DNA from: Lepiota brunneoincarnata
Taxonomy: Eukaryota; Basidiomycota; Agaricomycetes; Agaricales; Agaricaceae
Length of the DNA stretch: 64,000 nt
Assembly (NCBI GenBank): GCA_023014365.1
Contig: JAEBUN010000057.1
Span: 94,340 to 158,339 of the forward strand
Direction of reading: 5' to 3'
The notes under the pieces are model-generated. The model searched no databases, was not told the DNA's origin, and saw only the letters and a list, made by a program, of their open reading frames with translations. Each line of letters opens with the position of its first letter. The stretch's first letter is position 1. A program made the position numbers and the translations under genes. Shown one piece after another: positions 1-12,513 of this stretch.

Positions 1-282
1 CGTCTCCTTGGAATACTCTCATCTCTGCTCCAGAACCTCGGTCTTGGTGTCTTTCAGGATCGCAGCCGCAAGAAGGCCCAGGAAGACCAGGATGCCGAAA
101 TGTCTACCTCGTCTTCGTCTTCATCTTCAGAGGAACTCTGCCAGGACGAGTCCGATGTCGATTCAGATGCATCTTCAGAAATCATCACTTCCTTTGTCCC
201 GGTACGGCCCATCAAACCTCTCCCTCGTCGCTCACTGAACAGGGCCCAAATCACCGTGCTGGAGGAAAAGTCGCAAGAGTGA
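1..282 (+). CDS. C-terminal part of an unidentified protein (5' end outside window)
   Basis: The frame is open from the first base of the window to the stop at 280-282, so this is the last exon, or part of it, of a gene that begins upstream. The 93 visible residues start with a leucine-rich stretch, then a basic patch (RSRKK), then an acidic serine-rich low-complexity tail with seven consecutive serines near residue 37, and end in KSQE. No domain is recognisable. The overlapping reverse-strand frame is a mirror of the serine/acidic repeat and is rejected. The biased composition suggests a disordered C-terminus, possibly regulatory; function unknown. Confidence 0.5.
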   Translation, partial: RLLGILSSLLQNLGLGVFQDRSRKKAQEDQDAEMSTSSSSSSSEELCQDESDVDSDASSEIITSFVPVRPIKPLPRRSLNRAQITVLEEKSQE

Positions 283-1888
283 GCCGCACTTTTCACATAC
301 GCGAGATTAATAACCACGCGACGTACGTTACACAGCTTGTAATGCGGCTATTTACCCTACTTGCTTCACACATCGACTATTTCCTCTTCACTTACTCTAC
401 TTGTCACCTTGCCTTGTTTCCGACATCTCCGTCAATACAAGGCTTATCATCCTCTCCCTTCCCATGTAAGCCCTCGTTTCGGACTCCTGACCGAGTTTAG
501 TCCTTCCCCGCGTGAAACCCGACACACACATGGGAGGTTGTTGTGTTGTTTTGCCGCCGACCTTACCTCGCGCCTGGATTTGTCAAAACCTATCGTGCTC
601 TGAGTCCATCAGCGTTGTACTGTCAAATCCGGCCCAAATCTCTCCCACACCTCTATCTTCCTCACACGATTCTTCACTCTCGGCTTCTTTTTTCCCCAGG
701 CAACTATCGGGAGCAGTCACTCTGGGTCTTGACTATGTGAGCCAATTTCATGCCATCAACACTACGTGGGATGCTCAATGTCCTCCTGAGCGTAGGCAGA
801 ACTCCTTTTATGGGGGTACCAGGTCAATGGGTGACTTGGCATACCCATGGCCTCTTGTAGTGGGCCCCGGTGCGGTGGAAACATAGCCAAAGGGTTGGTC
901 TCCTAGTTAAACCTTAAAACAAAAGTTCGTGATGATATGATGACCTGTCCGACACCGATTCCACCCCACCCTTTCGCTGAGTGACAATCCCTTTACCAAG
1001 AGTTTGATTCCGACGTCGAATAACCACGAAAAACGCCTCCGTCAACTGTCCCACGACCTTACCTTCCGTAAGCTTAATTTAGTACGCCTGCGAATAACTC
1101 ATGCTAATGTTAGCTTTCGGCCGCTTCCCCCTAGTAAAACTGGATATTTCTTCTGTGCTGCGCATCATCGTTATTCTGACATTTTTTTGTTTTTTTACAC
1201 ACATCTCATCATGGAATAGAGAAGTGGCTCAATGACAACAGCGTCAGTATCCTGAACACGTTTCCCACCACCACGAACGATTTGGACAACGTGTCTGCAA
1301 TCACCAATGAACACCATCCCTTTTAACTTTTTTTTCACGCACTCGTACCCAAAGCTCTCGACCTGTACGCACACAGCACTGTATTACTCCACTATCGGGA
1401 CCGATATCAGAATTTTTCCAGTTGTGAACCCACACATCTTTTAACACGCACCTCCTCGTGGTCGTGGTTGGAAATGACCAGTGTATGGACTGTGGAGTGC
1501 TCAGGAAACTTCCATTTACACAAAGTTTGCGGGCGCATGATCCGTCCCTGGTCCCTCGCTTGTCCCTCATCCACAGCACTCCCAGAATATTTTCTATTCG
1601 CTATTCGGCCGTGTCGTCGACAAATCTCATCCATCGTTCCCAGCTCAAAGGAACCAATACCGGACGTCTGATATCCTCATAGACCTGTTACCCGTGTATT
1701 CGACAAGACCCGCGCTCGAGGAATTTACTTCCATACCGGTCATCACTAACACTACATGCTATCGAAAATTCACCCGAAGATGGCAAAGGCCTCTTTCTCC
1801 TGTGTCTCATGAGTTTCTGGCCCACCCGCAGATCTTTTTCAAGTCAGATACGACCGGATCTAGACTGTTACACAGGCATCAAGGAGGG
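283..1888. other. Intergenic, no gene recognised
   Basis: About 1.6 kb between the first gene and the laccase promoter. Only short frames without domain character are present, and their composition is not coding-like. The downstream part must hold the 3' end of the first transcript and the regulatory region of the laccase-like gene. I see no convincing gene, RNA or repeat. Confidence 0.5.
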
Positions 1889-1895
1889 TATAAAA
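1889..1895 (+). promoter_or_regulatory. TATA box of the laccase-like gene
   Basis: TATAAAA in the context gggTATAAAAcc lies 93 bp upstream of the ATG at 1982 and on the same strand. Fungal laccase genes commonly have a TATA box at about this distance, so this is a good core promoter candidate. Confidence 0.65.
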
Positions 1896-1981
1896 CCGAT
1901 GGGATAACGCTGGGATTTCCTCGCATCGGTTGCACCCATCGATCGAGCCTCAAGAGTCTATTGGTCTATCGGCAGTCCGCA

Positions 1982-4223
1982 ATGCAGAGCTATCTTCTTC
2001 TTCTCGCCCTCGTTCAGGCGGCCGTCGGCGCGACGGTCGAGTCCGTTAAATCGGTCACCATGAACGTTGTAAACGCAAAGATCTCCGCCGATGGTTTCAG
2101 CAGGAGTATGTCTTCTCTTTCATTCCACTTTAACCATCACAGGTACTGAGCAGAAGGATTCTAGGCACTGTCACTGCGGGTGGTGTGTATCCTAACCCAC
2201 CGATCTTGGTCACCAAGGGCCAGACCCTTCGGGTCACCGTCAACAACCGTCTGGTGAGCATTTTTAGAGGACTTCATTGAACGAAGGGGATCACTCATGT
2301 CTGAATGTAATGTAGACCGACCCCACTATGCGGCGTTCTACGGCCCTTAACCTCGATGGTATCTTCTTTAGCAGCGCCAACGTGTTCATGGAGGGCGAAC
2401 CCTTTATCGAAGCTTGCCCCATCGCCCCATCCAACTCCTTCGTCTATGAGGTTCCTCTTGGCGATCAGACCGGTACTTACTGGTACCACTCCGAGCTGGG
2501 CGTACAATACCTCGATGTAAGTATCAACAGCAGTCTGACGAGGACGCATTTTCCGACACACCAGATAGGGATTCCGTGGACCGCTCATCATCTATGACCC
2601 TCTTGACCCCCAGAGGCGCTTGTATGACGTCGACGACGTCAACACCGTAAGTTGTACACACTTGAAAATGTACTCCAACTCAAACACGTACTCCGGCAGA
2701 TCATTCAAGTAGGTGATTGGTGGCACATTCCCACCCCGCCTCTGCTCGACAGCTACGTTGCAACTGGTATCATCCCAGTCTCCGACTCTGGCACCGTCAA
2801 CGGTGTCGGTCGTTTCAATGGTGGACCTGCAGTTCCTTGGCCTGTCATCAATGTTGTCAAGGGCAAACGCTACCGATTCCGTATTATCAACGAGTCCGCT
2901 CGTAACGTCTTCACCGTCTCTCTTGATAACCACGATCTCAGTGAGTTACGATCAAGCTGGCTGCAGACTTTCTATGGTGCTAATGCAGACGCGTGTAGCG
3001 ATCATTGCCGCTGATGGTGGGAATGTTGTCCCCCACACCGTCCAGAAGATTGAGATGCTCGCTGGCCAGCGTTACGATGTCGTTGTACGTGTTGTAGCTG
3101 CCTCTTTGGGTTACCAGGGTGTAACGAAATGGTATTCTTTGTAGGTCAATGCCAACCAGCCGGTTGCCAACTATTGGTTCAACGCTCCCTACGTCGGCGG
3201 TGACCCCGCCCGCAACCCTAACCGTGAGTTTTCCTCGTCCAGCGTCAGGACATTGGTTCTAAACAGAATGCAGAGAACGCCACCTTGGCGCGTGCTGTCT
3301 TCCGCTATGCGGGCGCTCCCAGAGCTGACCCGACTACGCCTATGACCCTCGGTCCTGACACTGGCGCTCTTATTGAGGCTGATCTCCGCCCCCTCGTCCC
3401 CACCAAGGTCGAGGAACCTGATGTCCGCATCAGCTTAGATCTCGTCGTCGTACGTATGATTAGGACTAACATATCTGATGGATACTAAGGCATCTTGACA
3501 GACGGCTGGCAAGGCACAATGGAACATTAACGGCGTTTCCTATGTCGCGCCCAAGGTTCCCACTCTCAACCAAGTCCTCGCCGGCGCTAACACCTTCAAC
3601 ACTACTGAGAACACGTTCGTCCTCCCGGCAGGCAAGACAGTAGAAATCACGTTCCCGCCCACCGATGATGATGACGCTCACCCACTTCACATGCACGGCG
3701 TAAGTGATAGGATTCTTCGTCTTTTGCTCAAGAGTGGATTGTTGATTAGCTTTATCTCACTAGATGAAAGTTCAAGTCATTAAGTCTATGAGCTCCAATA
3801 ATACCAACACCGTCAACCCAATCTCTCGTGATGTACGTAACCCTCCTAGCTACATTCCAGAGCTTCAAACTTAATTACTGCCAGACCGTCGGTGTCGGAG
3901 GCACTGGTACCACCATCCGCTTCAGGACCGACAAGACCGGTGAGTCCTCCCTCCTGCTTGATACAAGAGTTGTAAGCCGAACATGATTCTGCCTCTGACT
4001 AGGCCCATGGGAATTCCACTGCCATATCTTCTGGCACAAGTTTGCGGGTCTCGCCACAGTCCAGATGGTTGACCCCGCTGCCACAAGGAAGAACGTCCAC
4101 CCCAACGCTGAATGGCAACGTCTCTGCCCCATGTAGGTGTCCGCGAGCATATTCTTTGCTAATTAGTTACTGACGAGGATGATGATCTACAGCTATGATG
4201 CTCTCCCAGCTGATCAACAGTGA
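1982..4223 (+). CDS. Laccase-like multicopper oxidase with altered copper ligands
   Basis: Thirteen exons give a 518-residue protein: 1982-2105, 2165-2253, 2316-2516, 2569-2646, 2700-2940, 2999-3084, 3145-3223, 3274-3449, 3502-3699, 3764-3832, 3885-3939, 4003-4132, 4193-4223. All junctions are GT-AG and phase-consistent. It opens with a signal peptide (leucine-rich, ending near VGA) and has the three cupredoxin domains and the usual basidiomycete laccase length and C-terminus (LCPIYDALPADQ). Ligand motif L4 is intact (HCHIFWH at 471-477, axial Leu482) and L3 keeps HPLHMHG (418-424). In L1, however, the expected HWHG is NLDG (83-86), and in L2 HSH is HSE (129-131). The type-1 site looks complete, but one type-2 and two type-3 histidines are gone, so oxygen reduction by the normal mechanism is unlikely. 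Probably secreted; role unknown. Confidence 0.92.
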
Positions 4224-5298
4224 TCGGCCGACTCTGTTCAGGGCTTCTATATATTCAATTAAATAAAATGTGAATCTTTTGTGGTGATAGTTCTCGCCCG
4301 TGTGTAAATTTGGGTCACAACATATATATTTTTGTTTCTGCTGATCCCTTCCTGCCAATCATTGAAGCAGTCGAGGAGCGCCAAGGATTCGAAGTTGGGA
4401 CAATAATGCATCATAGTGTGATCCATGCCATGTTATGCGTCACTATTTTTATTGATCACTGTATCATCAGACCCTTTCCCTAGGGTCCATCGATCAATCT
4501 CGGCACTACTCTTAACCATTCCTATGGTCCTCCGAGATAATCCGACTTCACAGTCCCACACCCATGGGTTTGGTCTGGACAAATACGTACGGCTGGCGTG
4601 CGAAAATAAGGGAAGCCAGCCGTGGAATGTGGCTGCCCATAGACATGGTCGATAGAGCTCCAGTTTATGCACCTCGAGAGGAAACCGTTGCTATTACCAA
4701 GCCGGGACTACCTTGATTGGATCAGGATAGTCGGGTGCCTCCCTCACGCATCAGAGGTGATTGTGTCAGAACTCGTGTCATGTAACGAAGTCATTCCGCA
4801 CTACCTTCGAGGGGGTTTGTGTATTGATTGCAGTTCAAGGGGTACTAGGAACCAGGTCCTTTGATTATGTGACATCCGGCAAAATATAACATCCTATTTG
4901 GTATCATTGTACATGAAATCTAGAAGATATCAGTCATCCGTGGTTGAATCATATTGCTAAATCATATGTGGATCAAGAAAAATGTGGGGCCAGATCTGGG
5001 CGGGGGTATGAATTGAGTGCAAGCTCATACCGTGCCGCAGGAGGACTAAAACAGTGTTTAAGCCATTTCCCACAAAAAAATATCTGCCCCACCAAACACG
5101 TTGTCGTCAGTGCAAGGGTGAGAAGGATATTCAGAAAATGACGTACTCTCCTTCGGCTCTGCATCGTAAGGAGTCGGGCATGTTAGGAAGCCGTGAAAGT
5201 CCAGGTCATGATGAAACAGTGCTCACCTGAAATGTGCTCGAGCCCACCCGGTTGGGTAACCCCCGAAATCCTAGAAACGTGGGTTATTCACCGACCCC
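4224..5298. other. Intergenic between convergent genes
   Basis: About 1.1 kb between the 3' ends of the laccase-like gene and the NACHT gene. It holds 3' UTRs and only short frames without recognisable domains. No repeat or RNA gene seen. Confidence 0.5.
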
Positions 5299-7221
5299 TC
5301 AGTAGTAGGTGATTAAAAGCTCAACATATGGTACTGTTCCCCTAGCAATCTCGTCCACAACACCGATGAGTTTGTCGTCTGTGTCATATAATCGCTCCGC
5401 GCGTACAAGCTCACTCCCGTAGTTGCGTTGCATCTGTCTCCCCAGCGTTCACGGGTTGAGAACTGGGTATGGGAAAAAGGGGAGCAGCACATACCAACAG
5501 GAAAAGACCAAGAAAAAATACATCGGAAAGGGATCTTGAAGTGAACGCCCAAGAATTAAAGTTGAAGCTGCGAAGTGCTTCGTGGATCGAATGGTCGTCC
5601 AAAGCCCCAACATCGATCGCCATAATGAGGTGATCCTGTGCCTCCTCCACAACCTCGATGCCGAGAATGATGTTACGGGAGAGCGGATAAGCGGGCCAGG
5701 GAAGGTGGGGCAAGATATATTGCAGCGGGTGTGATTTACAAGAAAAATGGGCAAGGGTGGCCATAGGAATGGTGGCAATAGCCAGATCTGAGCTTAGGAT
5801 CCGCAAAGAACGCCCAACACTCCAAGTGGCAGTTCGACCTTTATCACAGAAAAATGGCCCGGAACGAGCCTTATCGGTAAGATAATCTGGGAACGAGGCA
5901 TGTAAAAACCGGAGAGGCATATATTGCGCCTCGTCGGGTAGGGGCACGGAAAGCACAGAATGAAGTTTGTCAAGAGCGCCGTAAAAGGCACTACGGCTTA
6001 GGCCTAGGTAATTCGAGGTGACCTGTGCAGGATGGGCTCTTGGGTTGGCGGCTCTCCATTCGGACTTGGTCAAGTAACACAAAAAATGGAGAATATTGAG
6101 GGAGACAGGCAATATATCGGCGGGAATGTCGGAGAGAATTTGTGTGTACAGGAGGTCAAGTGCGTACAAGGGGTTTTGAGGGCCAACAGCATGGGGTGGG
6201 GTGAGAACGTCGATTATATACTTCAGCTGGGTTTCATAGTCCGGATGTCGTGGGTCTCCTATGAACCTGAGGACAGTTGAAGCAAACGCGAAAAGGCCTG
6301 ACGAAGCACGAATGATCATGGAAAGGATTTGTTGCCCAGGCCAAATTCCATCGACATCAGCGCCATCGGCGCCCCTAGGTTTGGCGTGTATCCTCTTGAA
6401 CCCCTCCCGAATATACAGAGCAACGTCCCTTCGGGATTCCTCCGAGTCAATGGGTAATTCCTCCCTCCAACATTGAATTTCGAAGTCTGATTGCGCCAGC
6501 AGACGCTTTAGATGTGGTTCCGGCCGGCTGCATATCATCCATAGAACGGGCAAAGACATCGTGGGGCCAATAGACTTGTTGATCATCTCGGCGATGTCGC
6601 ACTGCGCACCCTCCCCCTCGCACTCATCTAACCCATCCAAAATGATGAGTATCTTGCGTTCCAGGGTCAATTTGGAGAGCGGCTCAACAATCAATTTTGT
6701 GAATTGTCTGTGAAGGGTCTTCTCCAGAAGCCTCGGTTCATCAGCCAACGCCTTCCCAACAAGCCTTTTGTACTTGGGATGCCGAACAGCGAGCTGATAT
6801 GCGACTGTGACGAAAACGCGGGACGGATTATTTCTCTTGTGGGGTCTTGAGAAGAAAATTGCGGCACCCAATATACCGTTATCGTTACAGTATTCGGCAA
6901 TTGTTTGGGCGACAGCCGATTTTCCGACCCCAGCAGGGCCATAGAGCCAGAGCATAGCACATTGGCGCCCATCATTAGTCAGCCAAGTCTGAATATCGTG
7001 TGAGAGTCGTTTGCGAGTGCCTAGGCAACATCGAGGTGGGGGGTGGCGAGCAGACGAGTCCATTTCCACTCCTGGGGTTACATGTTGAGACAGTACATCA
7101 AGAACTGAGTGTAGGATTAATGTCGGTTGGTCTAAGAGTCCCCATAAGACACACCTGTTTCGCCCAAGTCGGAGTTTCGGATCGTCACGGTATGGTTGTT
7201 GATCATAGTCGGGTTATTCAT
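5299..7221 (-). CDS. NACHT-domain STAND P-loop NTPase
   Basis: Three exons read on the minus strand (7221-7155, 7071-5495, 5433-5299) give 592 residues. A 22-residue first exon starts at an ATG (7221) and joins in phase to the large exon. The NACHT module shows Walker A GPAGVGKS about 60 residues in and Walker B ILIILDGLDEC roughly 100 residues later. This is the architecture of the large basidiomycete STAND/NLR-like family, thought to act as nucleotide-driven switches in non-self recognition. No WD40, ankyrin or TPR repeats follow: the gene stops after about 400 residues of the winged-helix-like region common in the short forms. The last exon was added because its donor and acceptor restore a long open frame ending LLITYY. 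The N-terminus carries no HeLo or other effector domain. Confidence 0.85.
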
Positions 7222-7629
7222 TACAAAATTTCTCGCTCGATAGAAGGAGCCAGGCGGAATATCTGTGCGCGGTTTTGGGGTTAAGTTAGAAAATTCTCTC
7301 ACCTATTCACGGAAAAATCACCAATTTTTTTGGGCGTCTCGATTTCTTGATTTATCGTGCATATACTAGATCGTTTAGAACTCTTCCAGTCGCGCAAAAT
7401 CCACGACTTGAGTTGTATCAAAGGCATGGGGATGGTGGTTGTAAGAACAGCGAGAAAACACGAGTTCAGACGAACCTGTGCTTCCGGCATCTTTGTTGGC
7501 GCTTAAATCAACATCACAAAGATTGTGAGACCACTGGACCGTATCAGCGCCGACAGCATAAGCCAAATCGCGGTGTGGGCCACGAGCAAAATCGCTATCC
7601 TAGTATATCTTATTCTACCCAACGTCAGC
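7222..7629. other. Intergenic
   Basis: About 400 bp between the start of the NACHT gene and the end of CCT3, both on the minus strand. It should hold the NACHT promoter. No clear TATA box or other feature found. Confidence 0.5.
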
Positions 7630-9692
7630 TCACTGCTCCATCATCTCCTCAGCTCCTGCGCCGCCCTGTTCCAGTCCGCCACCACCTTGCTCGCGGTCCT
7701 TGCGCACAGCCTGTACGACATCATCCACGCGAAGAAGCATACGGGCGGCCTGGCATGTGATCGATGAGGTGATGTGATTAACACACGAAAAGGATGTACC
7801 CACCTCGATAGCAGTTTTCAGCGTCTGGATCTTCACACTTGCCGACTCGTAGAGTCCGTACTCTTTCATATCCACAATCTTACCAGTATCCCCGTTTACA
7901 CCCCATGAGTTCTCCCCGTTCGCGTGCTTAGCCTGTGGTTATGTGGACTGAGTTCGAAGCTCAGCGGTCGTGTTCAAGTGTGGGACTCACCCTGAGTTCA
8001 GTCAAGACCCTGATTACATTGCCTCCGCTGTTCTGTACAAGTGTCCTTGGAATTACTTCCATTGCGTCCGCCACGGCCCTATATGGCCACCCCTCCACAC
8101 CGATAACAGTCCGCGCTTTAGCGTGTAGACCAACGCTGATGGCCATTTCAGTCGCGCCGCCCCCAGGTGCGAGCGTCGGATCGAAGACTACATTTCGTGC
8201 AACGGACATGGCGTCGGCGAGGTTGCGCTCGATCTCATTGAGAATATCCTTGGAGGGACCACGAAGGAGAATTGTGCAGGCTTTTGGTGTCTTGCATTCC
8301 GTAAGGAAAGTAAAATATCTAGACAAGGTTAAAATTAGGATATCGCGGACATTCGCTCGAACGACATACTCATCGCCAATTTTTTCGATATCGAACAGAC
8401 CACATTTTGTTCCTACATCGGTTTCACGTAGATCTTCTACCCGATTGACGATTGTTGCACCGACAGCAAGGGCAATGCGGTTGTTATCTGATTTGCGAAC
8501 TCGACGGATCGAGGTCACGTTATGTTGTACAAATACGTGTTGAGCCAGGTCTTGGGACAAGTTAGCTAATATGAAGGGAGTGATAGAACCTGAAGACATG
8601 CCGGAAATTCCTTTCTCGGTGAAAATGAGGTCGGGCTTGAACTCGAGAAGCTTGTAACATAGCGTCTTCACTTGTTCTTCCTCGATGACCTGAGCCCTCT
8701 CCCAATCTGTGTCTTTGGAGAACTCCATGTTCGTTTGGGATTCTCCTTTCTTGTACTCGAGTGGACAGTCAAGAAGGATGATACGGGGATTCCTGATTCG
8801 ACGTCGCATGTTAGGATGTGTAATGTCTTTGTTAAGCATAACGCCATCAAGAACACGACTCTGCTCAATCTCTCCACCGGGAATCTTTTCTACTCGTGCA
8901 TATCGCTTGATATCCACTGTCTTGATAGCTCCATCCTCCTGAGCGACTGTTCTCACTGCTCGCAGGGCAAGTTTGCACATGAGATCCGACCACCGGACGA
9001 CGAATTTAGTCCCGATGGAGGTCTTAATGAGCTTGAGCATTTGCTCGTCGTCATTGACATCGATGGGAATCGATATCTGGTTGACAATTTTGAGTGCTTC
9101 TTTGAGGGCCTTATTGTACGCGGAGATGATGACGACGGGATGGATGTCGCGTTCAAGCTGTGATAGTGACTGAGCGAGAATCTCCCCAGCTAGGAATTTG
9201 TGAACGAGAAGTTCGTGCTAATGCGCCAAGAACGCACCAATAATAATCACGCTCGTTGTTCCATCACCACACTCCTCGTCCTGTGTTCGTGAAAGTTCAA
9301 TCATATTCTTCGCGGCGGGATGTGCGACATCGATTTCCCGTAGAATGGCATTCCCGTCGTTTGTGAGTCTAGAATTCCCGGTCATTATGCAATCGGCACC
9401 TAGGTTTTGGCAACCTACAGGATACCACCCATCGGATCCAGAATCATCTTCAGCATGGCTTTTGGCCCAAGGCATGTCCGGATCACATCTGCTACAGTCT
9501 TTTTGTTGTTAGAAAGGCGGGCGATAGAGCTGAAAACGCAGATCGCTGACCTTGGCAGCCGTGATATTCGAGACCTGCGCCTTGCGCCCAGATTGGCGCT
9601 CGGGCGCCGTGTCTACCGATAAAGATCAGCTTACGCTTGCGATATCCGTAGTTGCACTTACTCATGACGAAAACCGGGGTCTGTGAGGCCAT
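7630..9692 (-). CDS. CCT3: T-complex protein 1 subunit gamma (group II chaperonin)
   Basis: Nine exons: 9692-9662, 9612-9551, 9498-9419, 9368-9238, 9189-8602, 8550-8370, 8318-7991, 7932-7804, 7749-7630, giving 549 residues (human CCT3 is 545). CCT3 is one of eight paralogs forming the cytosolic TRiC ring that folds actin and tubulin with ATP. Signatures are clear: start [15 protein letters not shown], the ATP-binding run [32 protein letters not shown], and the GGGATEM motif near the C-terminus. The tail ends in a Gly/Glu/Met-rich stretch. Two 51-nt introns (8551-8601 and 8319-8369) have no stop and keep frame, so a naive ORF reads through them; family alignment shows they must be removed. The first has a GC donor (GCATGT). 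Essential housekeeping gene. Confidence 0.96.
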
Positions 9693-10414
9693 GGTGAAGG
9701 CTGTGAATAGTATCTACCAAATCTTTTCTGTGTAACGCGAACGCGATGAAGTGATGCGATGACATAAGCAGCTTCCTCAGGGTGGACGGCGTCAGAGCCC
9801 TGAATATTAAATTTAAATCTTATTAAATTCGCTGAGCGGACTTACCATGGCGGTCTTCTCTCTCCGACCGCCCGCTGCAGGTTGTACATCGCACGAGGTG
9901 GCAGCAGGAAATTTTCAGCTTTGGTAAAACCCTCACTTGCCACATCAATGATCCTATATACAAGGGAACCCTTAGCCGCCCAACTCACGCAAAGAGTGTT
10001 GATTGGATGTTCCGTACGGGGAAATCTTCATTTGTTGAAATCGGCGGAAACACGAGGCTAGGGGTATACTGGGAAGCAGAGGGCGAGGTCACACCCAGGC
10101 ACACTGCACTACTTAAAGGACAAAAAAAAAACGAATTGCCGACAAAAGGAGAGGGGGTGATGGTCCTAGCACAGGGGATGATGGTCCCAACGCAGGCGTT
10201 TCATGGATAGTCCGAAAACGGCACACCAATAATGTCCTTTCGTAAGTCGGAAGCCTTCATGGTATGTACAGTACATAAGCACAGGGGCGCTGCCACGTCC
10301 AGATCCCTCCTTATACCTAACCGAGCTCGGGTTCCCCGCCGTGGACTCTTCTCTCATCTTCTCTCATTCCCCAACAACCCCCCTCTAAGATACTCACCCC
10401 CCAGCTCGAGAGGT
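9693..10414. promoter_or_regulatory. Divergent promoter region between CCT3 and the DUF6534-type gene
   Basis: About 720 bp separate two start codons pointing outward, so both promoters must be here. There are no long frames. An imperfect tandem GATGGTCC repeat lies around 10157-10197. No strong TATA box is assigned. Confidence 0.5.
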
Positions 10415-12513
10415 ATGGCACACGCTATCGTCGCGGCGACATTAGGTGCCCTACTCATAGGTGGTCTCCTTGCATCCATGTTCGTATTCTATTTTTGTCG
10501 TCGAAAGGTACTCAAGGTCGTCTCAGCCTCAGTGGGATGGTCGCGATTCAAGTCGTCATATACTTCAAACTTTACCCGGCTGACCATGTCAGGATCAAGG
10601 TGCTGGTAAGCATTTTTGTTCAGAAATCCTATTTAACACTCGATTAAGTGCTACGAAGGTTCTTGTCATATGGTGAGACACATTCTTGTTCACCAGCATC
10701 TCCTTGGCTTGAGGGCGCTATTAGGCTCCTGGACTGTTGCCATATCGCACTTGTGTGGACAGGACTGTGGGAGTACCTTATTGGCTACTTTGGTCGGGAA
10801 GAGCACATCGACTATATTCCTTGGTGAGCAATATGGCTACCCATTTCAAGTTTTTACTCACATATGGATGGCAGGGCGGTGTCTGTATGTGCATTGTCCG
10901 TTCCTGATCTTTCTCAAGTACATACTGAATGTTCTGTCTAGTCAACTGTGGCCGTTACGGTTCGTTTTCCGGTTCAGTATGCTGGAATGGGCAATGACCA
11001 TATATACAGGGCGTTCTGACATTTGTCGTTCACTGGTATGTGTCCTTAAGGTCGGGAGAACCCTCTTGCTGAAAAGAAACCAGTTTCTTCTCCCATCGCA
11101 TTTTTATGCGTGCGTCCGTTCCAATCCCCTCTCAATATATCCAGTAACCATCAGCTTTTGGCCTACTAGTCAGCCGAAGAAATTGGTTCATTATTGGTCC
11201 CATTGTGCGTACTGCCCTGCCCTAGTCGCGAGCAGCAGTCTTCTAACCGTTATCGAAGCTTTTACTCGCCGTTTTACGACTAGGTTAGCTCTTTGGACTC
11301 ACTCTTCTGATGCTGATAAACTGAGACTCCCCCATCATGGATTGTCAGTCTCGGCCAGTGGTAAGTCTTCCCATCCCACTGCCGGGCCTTACGCTGTCAC
11401 GATGCTCATTAGTTCACGATTCATTTAGCTACGACTTCTCAGATGTCAGTAAATCTGTCTACAGGCGCCTGTAGCCTCTCATAACTCCGATACTCATGTG
11501 AATGAATTCATCTACTAGGATCATGCTGAAGAGCCTACATGAGTTCAAGATCCGTTTCCACGTTCGTGTCTGTCCTTCATATTCCGCTCTCAATTCTTAC
11601 TCTACCCAATCAGTGGATGTTTACACTCGGCCTGGCTCTCTCGTCCATTGTTGATATTCTCATCACTGGGTGCCTATTTGTCCTGTTGAAGACCAGTCGC
11701 ACTGCCGATTTCAAGCACGTCCCTCTTCCCCACTCGAATTCGATGTCTAATTATCCATTTTCTCCATAGTCTCAATGCCGTGATCGATGCACTTATACGC
11801 TATGCTTTTGAGACGGGTTCTCTTACAACGTGCGTCTATCTCAGCGCCCCAACCTTGTTGAGCGGCAGGCTTCTAACCCAACTCATGACATCCTGACATT
11901 TCGTTTAATGATTTTACCAGTGCTGGGACAATCGTGTCAATGATTTGTGTACGTGTTCCTACATCCCTGTCAGCTGCGCCCAAACTGATTTTTGCTTGGC
12001 AAAAACCATTACTTAACATTATGCAAACAGTGGTTGGCGATGCCATACAACCTTATATTTATGGGACTTCATTTTGTGATCGCCAAGTGTGAGTTCCATT
12101 TTCATCTAAGCACACGTCCCCTCTTAGAACTTCCTTTCATGCGATTTACTCCCTCATCGCCCAACGTCTAAAATTTTCTGGCCATCATTTTGCCTCGTGG
12201 TACTAACCATATTCTCTCAATCCGGCCTCCTTGGCTTCTGATTCTAAACCCCGGACACGTTAATCAAAATTTTCCAGTCTACGCCAATTCTATCCTAGTC
12301 ACGTAAGCCCCTTCTCCCCATACCTCCGCGACCTAAACTAAACCATACGTCAGCCTTAACACCCGTCGGACCCTCCGCCGAGCCCAGTCCACTGTTAGCT
12401 CTCGTGAAGGTCCCGTCGGGATCCAGTTCCCTGACTCCCGGCGCGCAAGTCACTATCCCGTGAGACTCCCTTCTTTTCTTGTCCCAAGGAATACATCCCT
12501 CATCACGGAGTAG
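10415..12513 (+). CDS. DUF6534-type seven-helix membrane protein, possibly decayed
   Basis: Spliced pieces across this span match the Agaricomycete family of integral membrane proteins annotated as DUF6534. Helix 1 is AATLGALLIGGLLAS, followed by FKLYPADHVRIKVL, then LDCCHIALVWTGLWEYLIGYF, the FFSHRIF segment, LGLALSSIVDILITGCLFVLLK, FETGSLTT, the last helix, and a hydrophilic tail ending at the TAG 12511-12513. First exons: 10415-10479 and 10527-10605. About ten introns are needed. At 11215-11225 the frame shifts between GPIV and SLLTVIEAF without a usable intron, and the junction near 11750 fits only a GC donor (GCACGT). The gene is therefore either atypically spliced or damaged. Function of the family is unknown; plasma-membrane sensing is often guessed. 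Confidence 0.6.

Noticed and set aside
54..317. Reverse-strand frame rich in Ser/Glu/Asp
   Set aside because: It is the mirror of the Ser/acidic repeat of the plus-strand gene and has no independent support.
1301..1682. Overlapping short frames on both strands upstream of the laccase
   Set aside because: No domain, no consistent splice sites, and mutually exclusive strands; treated as intergenic.
1982..2169. Alternative laccase exon 1 using donor GTCTTC at 2110 and acceptor at 2153
   Set aside because: It keeps frame but inserts residues between GFSR and the strand; the GTATGT donor at 2106 with acceptor at 2164 gives the family sequence GFSRSTVTAGG.
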